This document shows, in pieces, positions 44,652 to 56,038 of a DNA stretch of 64,000 bases. Location of the stretch: assembly GCA_010094045.1 (NCBI GenBank), contig ML986633.1, forward strand, positions 124,722 to 188,721, read 5' to 3'. A model generated the notes under the pieces. It did no database searches and was not told the DNA's origin. It worked only from the letters and a program-made list of their open reading frames with translations. Position 1 is the stretch's first letter; every line of letters begins with the position of its first letter. The DNA is from Lojkania enalia. Its lineage: Eukaryota > Ascomycota > Dothideomycetes > Pleosporales. A program made the position numbers and the translations under genes.

Positions 44652-46150
44652 ATGCCACCGCGGCTACAGCTCCTCCGGCAAGCCTCTCTCCTCCTCCCCG
44701 GAAACCGTGCTACCTCGATAACGCCATTTGCTCCTTTCCTCCTCACCGCGCAGGCACGCGCAGCCTCAATTCTCTCCTCGCTCTCTGACAACCCCGGCGC
44801 ATACAACAAGAGGGTCCGACGAGGACGCGGTCCCGCCTCAGGAAAAGGCAAGACCGCTGGAAGAGGTCAGAAGGGTCAACATGCGCACGGTAAAGTGCCG
44901 GCGGGATTTGAGGGTGGGCAGACGAGGTTGGCCATCACGACGCCACCGAGAGGCAAGAATAAATACAATCCGTGAGTCTTGCCAATTCAATTCATAGGAA
45001 TCCATGAACTCTGTGGGAAGGCGTAGAGGGCATTGAGGCGGATAATGTAATTGAATTGAGTGCAGCCTGCTAATTCTGGATAATGCGCAGTTTCAAGGTC
45101 GAAATGTCCCCTATAAACCTTGACCGCATCCAATCGTGGATTGACCAAGGTCGCCTGGACCCCAGTAAACCGATCACGATGCGTGAATTGCACAAATCAC
45201 GATGTCTCCACGGTGTGAAGAGACATGGTGTTAAGCTGCTAGGCAGGGTACGTTTCCATCTCATTTCCTTGATCTCCGCCTTCCGACATAATCTGCGTTT
45301 AATGAAACCACCAACCTTCGCACATTGTACGTATAATTAGCGAGGGGATGAGCGTAGTGGTTTGCCTTGCTTAGTCGCCGAACATGTTCGCGTTGGGTGT
45401 TCATTCGGGCTTGTCGGGGTACGAAAGACAGGGCCTTACATGCATCCTTCGAATCCTTTCGTACATACTGCAACACCACGCCCGAGAAAGTCCTTAGCCA
45501 CTTTCCAACCCCGACCCCAACGACAATGTCAGTCCGTAGCCAACATGCAGCGCACCACGGTCTCCTGATAATCACTATTCCACAATACGCAGCTGCAAAC
45601 GCTACTTCGCTCACCTCATCGTCAACTTCCCCATCGGCAATACCAAAAACCTACTAACCTACCACTCTAGAACGCCACCGGCCTCACAACCCCAATAAAT
45701 ATAATAGTCTCCCGCGCCTCCGCCTCGGCAATCACGCACATAGAATCGCTCGGCGGCACCGTAACAACTCGCTTCTACTCCCCTGACTCCATCAAGCGCG
45801 TATTGCGCGGACTCTCCCATCCCTTTGTCTCCCTACAAGCCCCCCCCTCCCTCCTAGCATCTGCCCTTCCACCCGAAACCCTCTCCGCCGCCTCCAAACC
45901 AGTAGAAATCCTTGACTCCGCAGTCCAAGTCGTGCTGTCCCAATATAAGTACCGCCTTCCCGACGCGACGGGCCGGAAGGACATCGAGTACTACCGCGAC
46001 GCGGCACATAGGGGCTATCTGGCGTACACGGTCAAGGAGGGTGAGAGCCCAAGTCTGTTCTTCAAGCCGCCGGGTGAGGTTAGGGATAAAGGAGTACAAG
46101 AGGTCAGACGGCGGGCGGCGCGGGCGAGTGCGGAGAATAGGTTATTCTGA
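44652..46150 (+). CDS. mrpl10: mitochondrial large-subunit ribosomal protein uL15m (MRPL10)
   Basis: 318-residue mitochondrial ribosomal protein; exons 44652-44971, 45091-45247 and 45671-46150 (957 nt in frame). It has an N-terminal Arg/Leu-rich presequence for mitochondrial import (about residues 1-37). The L15 block follows: [20 protein letters not shown], then FEGGQTRLA, then [13 protein letters not shown]. Exon 3 supplies [16 protein letters not shown] and [16 protein letters not shown], the second half of the uL15 fold. The C-terminal extension (about 190-318) is the fungal-mitochondrial one. Intron 1 is 119 bp with gctaat near its end. Intron 2 is 423 bp, far longer than any other here, yet the protein is of normal length, so no exon seems missing. 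It would bind 23S-type rRNA in the mitoribosome. Confidence 0.93.
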
Positions 46151-49100
46151 GTGCGAGGGGACGGATGGGTTGTATACTAGGGAATTAGCAACCATGGGGG
46201 ATCTGTTTGGTTGGAGGGTAGGTGTGTGTAGATACGTGTATTGAATTTGTAGAAACAACGAGTATTCATAGCTAGAGAAAAAAAATTTTTTTGGGCCCCT
46301 CCTGGCTTGGTTGCTAGATGATGAAAGGGAACAGAATAGTTTCGATATCGAGACTACATGCAATTGACGAGCTAGGACAAGTCCAAGGAACCGGGACACT
46401 GTTTCTATAGTCTTTGCACCCCGGCGTCTATCGTTACTACGTATCTACACATACCTTGGACAAAGAATTCTCTCATCTATCTAGATACAAACAATATTTA
46501 AGAGAGTAAATGTTTTTATAGGGCCGGGAAAAGGGAGAACGGCAAAGGGCGAAGATGGCAGTTTGGCAATGCACTGCGGGACCCCTTTTCCGATGCAGAA
46601 ATGGGATGTTTGAGCATGAGCTCTGTCGATATCCACTACGCTTGAAAGACGAAAGAATAGAAGATCACTCGCAGTTCATTTTTTCACTATTTGCATAAAC
46701 AATGGCAATGGTCGGTCCCACAGCCCATGCCAAAGTGTCTCAAAAAAAAAAAAAAAAGAAAAAAAGAATTTTCCAGGACTCGGTGCTTCGGTGGGCAAAC
46801 TGCTGGTATTAGTAGCATAGTTTCATGTGGGATAAAATATCGAGTATAGGATTTGCGGTAAGTATAACTGTAGATAGGCAGTGAGTAGCGTTAGGGCGCC
46901 GTAGGAGTAAAGAAGTTATTCCCACGAGCTCAATGGCTAGATACATGGCATCCTGGACGCAGCGGAGCCTCATTTCGTTGTGAGAGGGATAAACGCTGGC
47001 ACGTTTGTTGATAGGCGTCAAGCAGACCCGGGGTTGTCGATGTCGGCCCCTGTGCGTGATGGACAGATGCAATGCATAGTTTAGATAACGATGGTATAGT
47101 GGACTATTAGTTTGTACTTCAAATGTAACCGGCTAGGCTCGCTAGAGTCCGGTTCACTATAGACCGCACTCTCAGGATAAGTACGTAGTAGGTGGTATCG
47201 ATCCTGTCCGCAGTATACAGTACAATAATGGGCCAGGACTTCGCCGCTGGGGTGCACGTCAGGAAACTTCTGGTGTGCGATAGTACTTCATATTCGAAGT
47301 GGGGTCGCCGGCGTGGAACAAAGTGGGTGCATGTACAACCGTATATGGGTGTGGCGAGCGCGGTGCCCGCGTCCACTTTCCTCTCTAGCCTGCTGCAAAG
47401 ACGCCCCGGTACCTAGACAAGAGGTCTGGAGGAAGTGGGAGGTGCGCCATGGATTCGACACTCAACGCTGATAACCTAAATGAGCCAATGGAAAATTTCT
47501 GGACCCCTAGATGACCTTTAGGCAGGCGGCGTTTCAATGTGTAAGGCCCGGCTGGCCGTAATTCATTTCGGGAGTGATGCGACTCTGTTCGAGCAGAAGG
47601 GTTGGGTTGCCGTCGCACTCGATAAGGATCCTACAGCTCCGCAACATAGGTGAATGCAGGCCACCATGACATATACATGATGATTTGAAATGGCCCCGGG
47701 GGGAAGGAGGGGGGAAAGTCTAAAGATCTGCGAGGTCCGGCGCGTGGTGAGATTCTAAGAAAAGAATTAAATCCCCGTGGCAAAGTGTGCCTGTGTCGAG
47801 CCAACAATCATTGGCAATAATAATAATGGAGGATGCTTGCTTTTGTCCGGGCATAAGAGTCCATAGACGGGGGAATCCACAATGTGTTGTGCATTCATAT
47901 TGTACGGCTATGTGCGGCATGGTAGGGTTGCTGTTACGGCAGGCGGGCCATTACAAGTTGCGACCCGAGCAGAAGGATGATGCTGCAGTCAAATATTCTG
48001 GGATAACCTTGGCCAGTCTCGGTCATTTAAACGTGGTGCCCACCTCTTGCTACAAGGCCGGAGTCGTCAGTATACTGCAACATGTACAGTGCCTTTTGGG
48101 ATCTATCTCCGAAACAGATTCAGCCGAAGAAGGGGGGGTTATTCGTACTCCAGAAGACGAGGACATATTGATCGGCGAATGGTCAGCCCGAGGCTCGTTT
48201 CGGGCAGTTTGGCAGAACGGGAGGCGTGTGACCGGCTGGGCTGGGGGGGGGGGGGGGGGAAATGCCGCCAGTGTTGCAAAGGACAGCCTATTTGACAAGG
48301 GACGAAAAAAAAAGTTGGGATGTAAGACTGAAAACGATATTCATGTGGAGCCGGAAGACGCGGGCTTGAAGAGGGAGAAAGAGGGCTGACAAGGACCCAT
48401 GCCACCGTGGTGTGTCACAGCTTGCAGAATTCGAGAACGGTGACACGAGCTGCGGATAGCTGTCCAGTAAAATGACCGCGAACGGGCAATAGGAGCAAGG
48501 CGACAAAGGGCAAAAAGATCTATTTCAAGGGGGCAGCGTTTTACCGAAGGTCTTTAAACACGCAGATATGCTGCTGGTTTCTCCCCATAGTGCATACTTT
48601 GAGGATACGCATCGGGCGCGGTACGAGGTGAGCAGTCGTTGGTCGACGTCCCGTTTGTGCCAGCAGGTGAAACAATTCGCGCGTCCTCCAGCTTTGAACG
48701 CGCCGCTTCGTGCGTGTGGCATCTCGCTTTGGGGGTGGCCAGCCCGTGTACGGAGTCGGGAGTGGTTAGGCTGTTGTCTTTTACGCAACATGGTCAGTCT
48801 GCAACTGGCCGCCTTGGTGGCGAACGGAGGAGCGATCCAACGCAGCACAGTCCGCGGGCAGATCTGGCGATATTGAGCCATTACAAAGTTTGAATTTCCG
48901 AATGACACGGTGGTGGAGAGTCGCATATGCAGGGCGGCCTGGAGAAAGAGACCGCGTTAAGGCAAAAGGGAAGCCCCATTATTGCATAAGATGCGGCGAT
49001 TTGAGTAAAGGCTGAGTGAGTGGGTTCGGGTTGGCTATTCTGACTGTATCATGGTGGATGATCTAGGATAGCGCGTGGGCGGCCACAGCGCTGAGATCGG

Positions 49101-50727
49101 GTCCAGGATGCGCGACGTCCTGCCATGCTGTTCGCGTTCATGAGGAGACTTGTCGCCGGGTCGTGTTGATTAGCTGCATCGGTGCAATATTCCGCTGTAG
49201 CTCGCAATAGATAGATGAGCCCTGGCCTTGGTGCCGAGCGGCGGCAGAGGACGAGGACAAGGACGAGGGCGCGGACGCGGACGGTGGTGTGGTAAAGAGC
49301 TGCTTTGCCGACCTCGCATCGAAAGCCTCTATCATCCTCGCGGTGCAGCGGCTTCGCGTTAGGCGAGAAACAGTGCCAGGAATCGAAATCGAGAGATCAT
49401 TCCCGGTTGCGGCTTGTCAGCGAGACGGAGCGACGTGGGCTTGCTCTGGTCCTGCATTATTTTCTTGACGCGTCTCGCCGGCATGCCGGCGACTACCTAC
49501 ATACGACAAGTAACGCACCACATGAATCACGGCGACGAGATGAAAAAGTATTAGCATTAGGCAGCCTTAGGTACAGTACTCTAGACTAGCCCCATAGCCT
49601 AACACCCAATACATGGCAGCCATATCGCATCTCTATAATTGAATATGCTGCTAATCGGGGGGGTTGCTATCATGGCATGGCTATGCACTCGGAAGAATCC
49701 ATGCCGGCAAACTGCACACGGCATCAAGTGCCTGTCAATACATCAGACGAGTCCCTCGTCTACAAACTCATCTGACTGTCGCACGAAAATAACAGTCACG
49801 GAGCGCGCCCACCAACATGCCACTGCCCACCCACAAGCCTCTCCACCGGGGACCCCAAAATGCGTGGCGCTGCGCTGTACATCTCGTCTCCTGAAAGCAC
49901 ATACGGTACATCCGTAACGGCCACCGGTCCGTCAAATGTCCACCGTGACAGGGTCAGCGGGGCATCGAGATACAGGATACAGGCGCTTCCTTCGCGCGGG
50001 TCAGCTGTGCGTGCGTCCAAGTCCATCCCATTGTCCTCCGGGAACATGGCTCAGATGGCAGCGAAGGCTGCTAGCAGAGGGTTCCAGCGTCGATGGACGC
50101 GAGGGCGCAAGAGCTGACCATGTTTCGTATGTATGCAGCCCATCTATGTAGAGACTGATTCCCACGGCGTCGGCCCTGGATCAAGGATTCAGACGTCGTA
50201 ACACAGTTAGATGTACTCTGTCCGATATAGTATGTACCAGGGGCAGGAATGTAGGCTGTTGACTTTCCCACGCAACATGGGTCTGTGGCTTGTACGATGT
50301 GTACTTGGTACGGTACATGTTGCTCATTATTTCACTCTGTATTAAGTAGGTAGCTATGTTAACACGGCCCGTATTCTATAAGCCCCAAAGCACCTAGCAC
50401 AATCCTCGAACAAAAAGCGTAATAATGATAGTATCCAAGTCCTAGAAAGCATAATAATCCATCTTGGCATATCATCATCACCCAACCGCCTCACCTGCTC
50501 GATTCGTATGTCTAACCATCTAGCTAAAGGGCCGGGGCCCAGTAAGTTCGTACGGTTGACCGTCAGTCTGTCTCACCACTTGACCTCACATCCCTAAGAC
50601 ACCTTATGTCGTCCGCAGAGTTCATCGCCCAATTGGACCATAAATCAGACCATCAAGTTCCAATACTATTGCTCCATGAAAAACCTCTTCCCACCCACTG
50701 TCCAAAATCCACACTTCATTTCCCCCC
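46151..50727. other. 4.6-kb gene-poor region
   Basis: No gene supported. The longest frame (47,787-48,389, 200 codons) overlaps other frames on both strands, crosses a G17 run and has no motif, so I do not call it. Contains an A16 run (46,742-46,757). Confidence 0.45.
48243..48259. repeat. G17 homopolymer
   Basis: Seventeen G in a row. Such runs can form G-quadruplexes and are frequent sequencing-error sites. Confidence 0.8.
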
Positions 50728-50822
50728 NNNNNNNNNNNNNNNNNNNNNNNNNNNNNNNNNNNNNNNNNNNNNNNNNNNNNNNNNNNNNNNNNNNNNNNNN
50801 NNNNNNNNNNNNNNNNNNNNNN
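50728..50822. other. assembly gap (95 N)
   Basis: Unsequenced bases, bounded on the left by a C run (tcccccc) and on the right by an A run (aaaaaacc). The N count may be an estimate of gap size. Confidence 0.98.
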
Positions 50823-53336
50823 AAAAAACCACTGGACGCGGCCACCCAACTGATGGGACAACGCGGCGCGGTCGACAATCTAATAGGCCTTCCCAACGTG
50901 TACAAGCGCGACCCATCTCCCCAACAATCCACTCCACTATTTCGCCGCTCGTGATTATAAACTTAGTGCTCCGTGTCATATGTTGATTGCTTGCGTGGAC
51001 TGGGTGGATAGGGCCGAGTTTCCAATTACCATATTTCATCCCGGCCCGATCCATATGTACCATGGAGCTCTAGAAACGAGATAGGACATTCCGCGCATCA
51101 TATCATCTCCACAATACATACGTACACATCGGCGTGATGGGCTTCGATTCGCAGCGCCCGCATGGTTGGTTGTTTGTGTTGGTGCACAATCATAGACCGC
51201 TTGCGATCTAGCCAAAACGCCACTACAGCATTATCTATTCCGCAGCAGCACCGCGTCGCCAGTTAAACACCCCGTTCGGATTTTCGATGCATGTGGTGAT
51301 GTAGCCGAGGTTCGACATTGGATGCCGCGTATCATACGCTGAGTCATGCGCGGGTACGAGAAGAGAATGGGCTAGCGTCCCTGTGTTGCCGCTGCAATAG
51401 CTAGGCATATGAGCCGAAAGGGGGCTTTGCGCACATGATTACTGTATCACTACCGTACGTACGCACGCCGTTTCGTAACGAAAAACGGTCCGATTGTGGA
51501 ACGGTGGCGGGCAAGTCGTCCCGCATCTCGTTCTTGCGATCCAGCCGAAGCATTATTGCTTTGATGGATCGCGCAGCGTAGCGTTGATTCTTCATGATTG
51601 AGTAGCCATGCTGCTATGTTAACACAATTGCAGCCCGCCTCCCATTCCTCCCGCCCACCATCCCTAGAACGAGTGGCGGCGTTCCAATTGCAAGCAGGTA
51701 GTCGCGCATCTGGCTGGCTGGCTGGCTGGGCTCCGGGCTGTCCTGGGTGGAGCAGCAATCCCTCAACTACGGGCAACAAAAAAAAAAATCCATCTCTCGG
51801 TGCTGCGATATCCCTTGCGTTGTCGCAAGCCTTAAAGTAGTAGGAATCAATGCACTACCACCGCTTGACCTATCACTGTTACACCATTAGCGCTGCCTCT
51901 GACCTTGTTCCCATCCGAGGTAGCCAAGCAAATACCGTCAGAAGCGTTATCATTATTATTATTGTTGTTGCTTTTCGAATCGAGTCCGTTTTATATTTGC
52001 CTGGCCGAAGAAGAACAGGGGATAAGACGGGGGGAGGGGCGGGGTAGGCTCCGCGAACCGTGGGCGGGCAGCTACGAAATCGATAATAGTTTGCATCCAT
52101 TTCAATCTTACTTCCTCGGGGAGAGAGCTTGGGCTCGGATGTCAAGGATTCCAGGTGCGTTTTGCAAATTATCATCATTTGGTCCTGCTTCGCTCCCTCG
52201 GGTCTGCAATCACCGCGGTGGGTGGCGGTCGCGGCAGACCCAGCCAGGAGCCGCAGGAAACCTTAGCACCGTAGTCGTTCTTGTGGTCACGACTTAGCAC
52301 CTGGTGTCCAAGCAGGAAGTCCGGAACGGACGGCGGTGCCTACCGCTAGGGTGTGCGCGAGTGGGAGAGGGTGCAGAGCGAAAGAGGCGCGGATAATCGA
52401 TACATACGTGTTTCGCCAGGGGCGCTGTGAAGAGGCGACGGTCCTGGCGGTCCTGCGGTGCAGATTGCCTCAACTTGGAACCGCACAATCTGGCCGCAAG
52501 TGATGGGCCTCCTAGCGCCGGCGTACGCCTGCTGCTGGGCCGCTGATTCGCTGCAGGCGGGCATGTATGTGAAGCGGCGACGGTGGGTGGGTTTCTTCTA
52601 TTGGGGAACGCTCGCACAGGATGGGAATGCAAAATAATTTGCGATGATGAGAGGATTCCATCGGATCAGCGACCAAGCAGACCGCAGACTCGGCCCAACA
52701 CAATACTACTCAGCCCGCAACAGCCCTCGTCGCGTTGGACAGGGTTCAGGCTCGGAATTAGATGATGGTTAGGGTAAGACAGCGAGCCACGGCGGGCTGT
52801 TCGCTGTGCTTGCTCGTATCGATATCCTCAGACTGCTTGCTGGTGGGACCGTCTGTGTGAGGATGGCGAGGCCGCTGCAGGACTGACTGGTGGCAGCGGC
52901 GGACAGTGAATGATGCATCGCGCGCGGCCAGTCAGGAGCCGGCGTTGGCGTCTAGCACGGCACGGATGGAAATGATGCACACGAAAGAATAGAAGGAAAA
53001 GGGAGAGGAGAAAAAAAAAATATGATTCTTCTTCCAAACCACTCGCGGGAACTCTGATCTGGTGCCTCCGGTGTCTCTAGTGTCTCTAGTGATGATTGAT
53101 GGGATCCATAGATCCTGTGACAGTGATGACGATGATTGAGAGCAGCTAGCTATCCATGTAGGTTCACCCGTGTCTATGCCTACTACTGTACCATGCCTCG
53201 CCCTAACTTCAGCCCGCTTACGGCAATTAGTAGCATCGACGTTAGATTGTACAGAACAGGCTGGGCCAGTACTGTGGGATTCTGGTGGCAGCGTGCCGTC
53301 GCAGAGCTGTCTGGATTTGCTTGTTTGGAGGTGCTC

Positions 53337-53373
53337 TCATCATCATCATCATCATCATCATCAGCAGCAGCAG
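53337..53373. repeat. (TCA)9 then (GCA)n microsatellite
   Basis: Nine tca copies at 53,337-53,363 followed directly by three gca-type units. Confidence 0.85.
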
Positions 53374-54104
53374 TATCATGGCGTGTGCTCCGCCTTGACC
53401 GGGTGCAGCAGGCCCAGCTGCTGCTGGTCGCCAAAATATGGTGGATGAGGGGACCGTTTCGGCCATGACAATTCAACCGTAGGCGCGCGATAACTTGGTG
53501 TGCGTGTGCTTGTGCTTGCGGTGGGCCGTCGCCCATCCTGCCGTCGTCACTGTTGAGGATCATCATGGCGGGCAGAGTGAGCTTGTACGCTTTCCCAAGA
53601 CGGCGAAAGGCTGCTCTGCTGCTGCTACTCAGCAACGCGCACCACGGGCATCGCCTCGCTGGATGGGACGGCCAATCACGGCATTCGGCCACGGACGCTG
53701 CGGAGGCATTATAGCACTGCAAAGCCCTCCCAGCTCCCAAGAGTCCCAGTCCATAATCCTTACAGGCATAGTGTCGGTTGGCTCTGGCTCTGGTTCTGGC
53801 TCGGGGCTGATCGTGCTACTGCCGGACAAGACGTCTCTGGACACGGCGCAGTGGCAGACTAGCAAGCCCAGCCGCCTCGTCTGAGTTTGTCTGCCGTCCG
53901 TTCAGGAATCAGAACCTCCTGGGATGTACAGACAATTACGGGACTAGGCCGGGCGCGGGTCACAAGGCGGTGGCCCGTCGTCGTGTCGTGACTAATCATA
54001 TCCTATGATGGCGGAAAGCGTCGCAGCTTGTCGGGGGTCTGGGGCTGAGGTGATGATGATAGCCCATGGGCCCTGGCCTGGCGGAGAGAGAGGCCACGCG
54101 CGCG

Positions 54105-54127
54105 CACACACACACACATACACACAC
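54105..54127. repeat. (CA)n microsatellite
   Basis: CA repeat interrupted once by a T. Confidence 0.8.
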
Positions 54128-54566
54128 CCCACCGACCGTGACTGTACACGCACACATGCTACTGGAAACCTGCCCTCGTCGTTTGCCATGGGGCATGTAT
54201 ATCCAAGGTAGTAAATAGAAGGCGGGCGATTATGGGTGGGTGGATGAATAGATGGATGAACAACCACTCGCAGTCTACCAACCAGAAGGAGTCCAGCAGA
54301 GCAACACCGGCGGCCGAAGCCGAAGCAGAAGTAGAAGCAGAGGCACGAGCATCCAGCACAAGCAGCAAGTAGAGTCAGACGGCGGGGGCGCCGCCGCTAG
54401 AACGGAGGCGATCCTGGCCGGCCTGCCTGGAGCAGATTCGGATGCGGATGCGGATGGGTCTGTCTGTGTGCGTGTCTGTGGTCCTGAGTCCTGACTGACG
54501 ATTGACCGAGTCCTATCCTTGCCACTTGTTTGCCTTCAGCAGGAGGGAGCAAGCACCTGAGCCACC

Positions 54567-54630
54567 AGTAGCAGTAGCGGTAGTGGTGGTAGTGGTAGTA
54601 GGAATAGGAGTAATAATAATAATAATAATA
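54567..54630. repeat. imperfect (GTA)/(GTG) then (AAT)n microsatellite
   Basis: Runs of gtagcagtagcggtagtggt type pass into about six perfect taa units at 54,611-54,630. Confidence 0.75.
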
Positions 54631-55184
54631 TAGAAGCGTGGAAAGCAGTGCTCAGGAGCAGCAGAAGCAACAGCAGCGGCAGCGACAGCGGCAGGCGGGC
54701 TCAGAGGCTTGGCGGGCTGGGGACAGACAATCTCACGGGTAACGACCAGCGGGCGGCGTTGTCGGCGGCGGCGCTGCTGGTGATGGTGCTGGTACTGGTG
54801 CTGGTGCTGCTGGCATCATTTGCTGCCGGGTTCAGGTTTCTGCCGGGCTGGGTTCTCTGCGACTTTGCTACGCCCCGCCTCCTGTGCTTTTCCCTGTCCT
54901 GCCTCTGCCAATAGTATTGTAGGTAGTAAGTAGAACGTAGACTGACTGCCTACAGTGTCAGTTACAAGTCCTGCTGCCGCCGCCGCTGGGCCTGTTACTG
55001 CGGGTCTCCTGCTTGTCCTGCCGGTCCCGGGCGCTTTGCTTTGTCCCATAATTATCCCTCCACCGCGGCCAAGGGAAGCGACGACGACCGGACAGACAGG
55101 GGGGAGGCGGGCAGCGGCCCCGGGCAGGCGCGCAATCCGCGCTAGTCCTCATGCGGCGCCCACAGGCCCCCCGGTCGGTCGCGC

Positions 55185-55209
55185 CTGCGCTGCGCTGCGC
55201 TGCGCTGCG
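55185..55209. repeat. (CTGCG)5 pentanucleotide repeat
   Basis: Five perfect ctgcg copies. Confidence 0.85.
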
Positions 55210-55520
55210 TCGCTGCTCCTGCCTGGGCTTGCCTGCCCGGATGGCCCGTGCGCAGTCGTCAGAAGCGTTCTCTTGGATTCAGCCCTTCCCTTCGTTGGGG
55301 CACTGACTGACTGGAACATTCCGAGCGACCACCACCTCCGTGTGTGTGTGAAGGGTGAAGGGTCAATAATGTTTTATCAAAACGACCACGCACCCGCACC
55401 CCGTCTGCTCCAGCGCCCATACCCAGCCCGGCCTAGTATCTTTGACCTCACGCCTCCATCACCTCCGCTCTTTATTGAAGCCCTGTCCTCACCCCTTCTC
55501 TGCTTCTCCACCACATACTT

Positions 55521-55633
55521 CTGCCACTGCCACTGCCACTACCACTACCACTACCACTACCACGAGAATTCTCACTCTTGCTGCTGCTGCTCCTCCTCCT
55601 CCTCCTCCTCCTCCTCCTCCTCCTACTACTACT
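55521..55633. repeat. compound (CCACTR)n / (CTG)n / (CTC)n / (CTA)n repeat
   Basis: Six-base units of ccactg/ccacta type at 55,521-55,563. After a 17-bp break there are ctg units, about ten ctc units and three cta units to 55,633. The plus strand is strongly pyrimidine-rich. Confidence 0.85.
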
Positions 55634-56038
55634 GCCTCCACCATTACTGCTCTTGCAGACGGGCCAGCACCCGTCCTCCCTCGCAACCGCCGCTGCCCGG
55701 ACGCAAGCCGCCAGCGATTGGCCTTCCCCTCCCCGCATATTTGCTGGCCCAGCAGCAGCATACCGTCAACAAAGCCTGCTCGACCCTCCTTGCTTGACTG
55801 TCCCTCCTCGGACCCCTACCTCCATCTGGGGCAGCTTGCTTTGGCCATGCAGTGAAGAACACTTACAACCACCTGTACAAACAGCCTTCACCAAGACGGC
55901 AAACCTGCCTACCCATGCTCGCCGCCGCGGGCTGAAGAAGCAGCAACTGCCACCCCCCTCATCATCGCCATCATCGTCATCATCACCTCCCAATACTCTC
56001 GCCTCGCTCTTTCCCCCCTCCTCACCGCCGCCGTCCAC

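Larger units (their letters stand above)
50823..56038. other. 5.2-kb microsatellite-rich region upstream of the cyclin gene
   Basis: No protein gene is supported; the long frames in this stretch are created by triplet repeats (poly-Ala, poly-His, poly-Leu readings) and occur in several frames at once. It probably includes a long promoter and 5' leader for the cyclin. The leader would contain many upstream ATGs. Confidence 0.5.

Noticed and set aside
47787..48389. 200-codon frame
   Set aside because: No motif, overlaps frames on both strands and crosses a G17 run that sets its reading.
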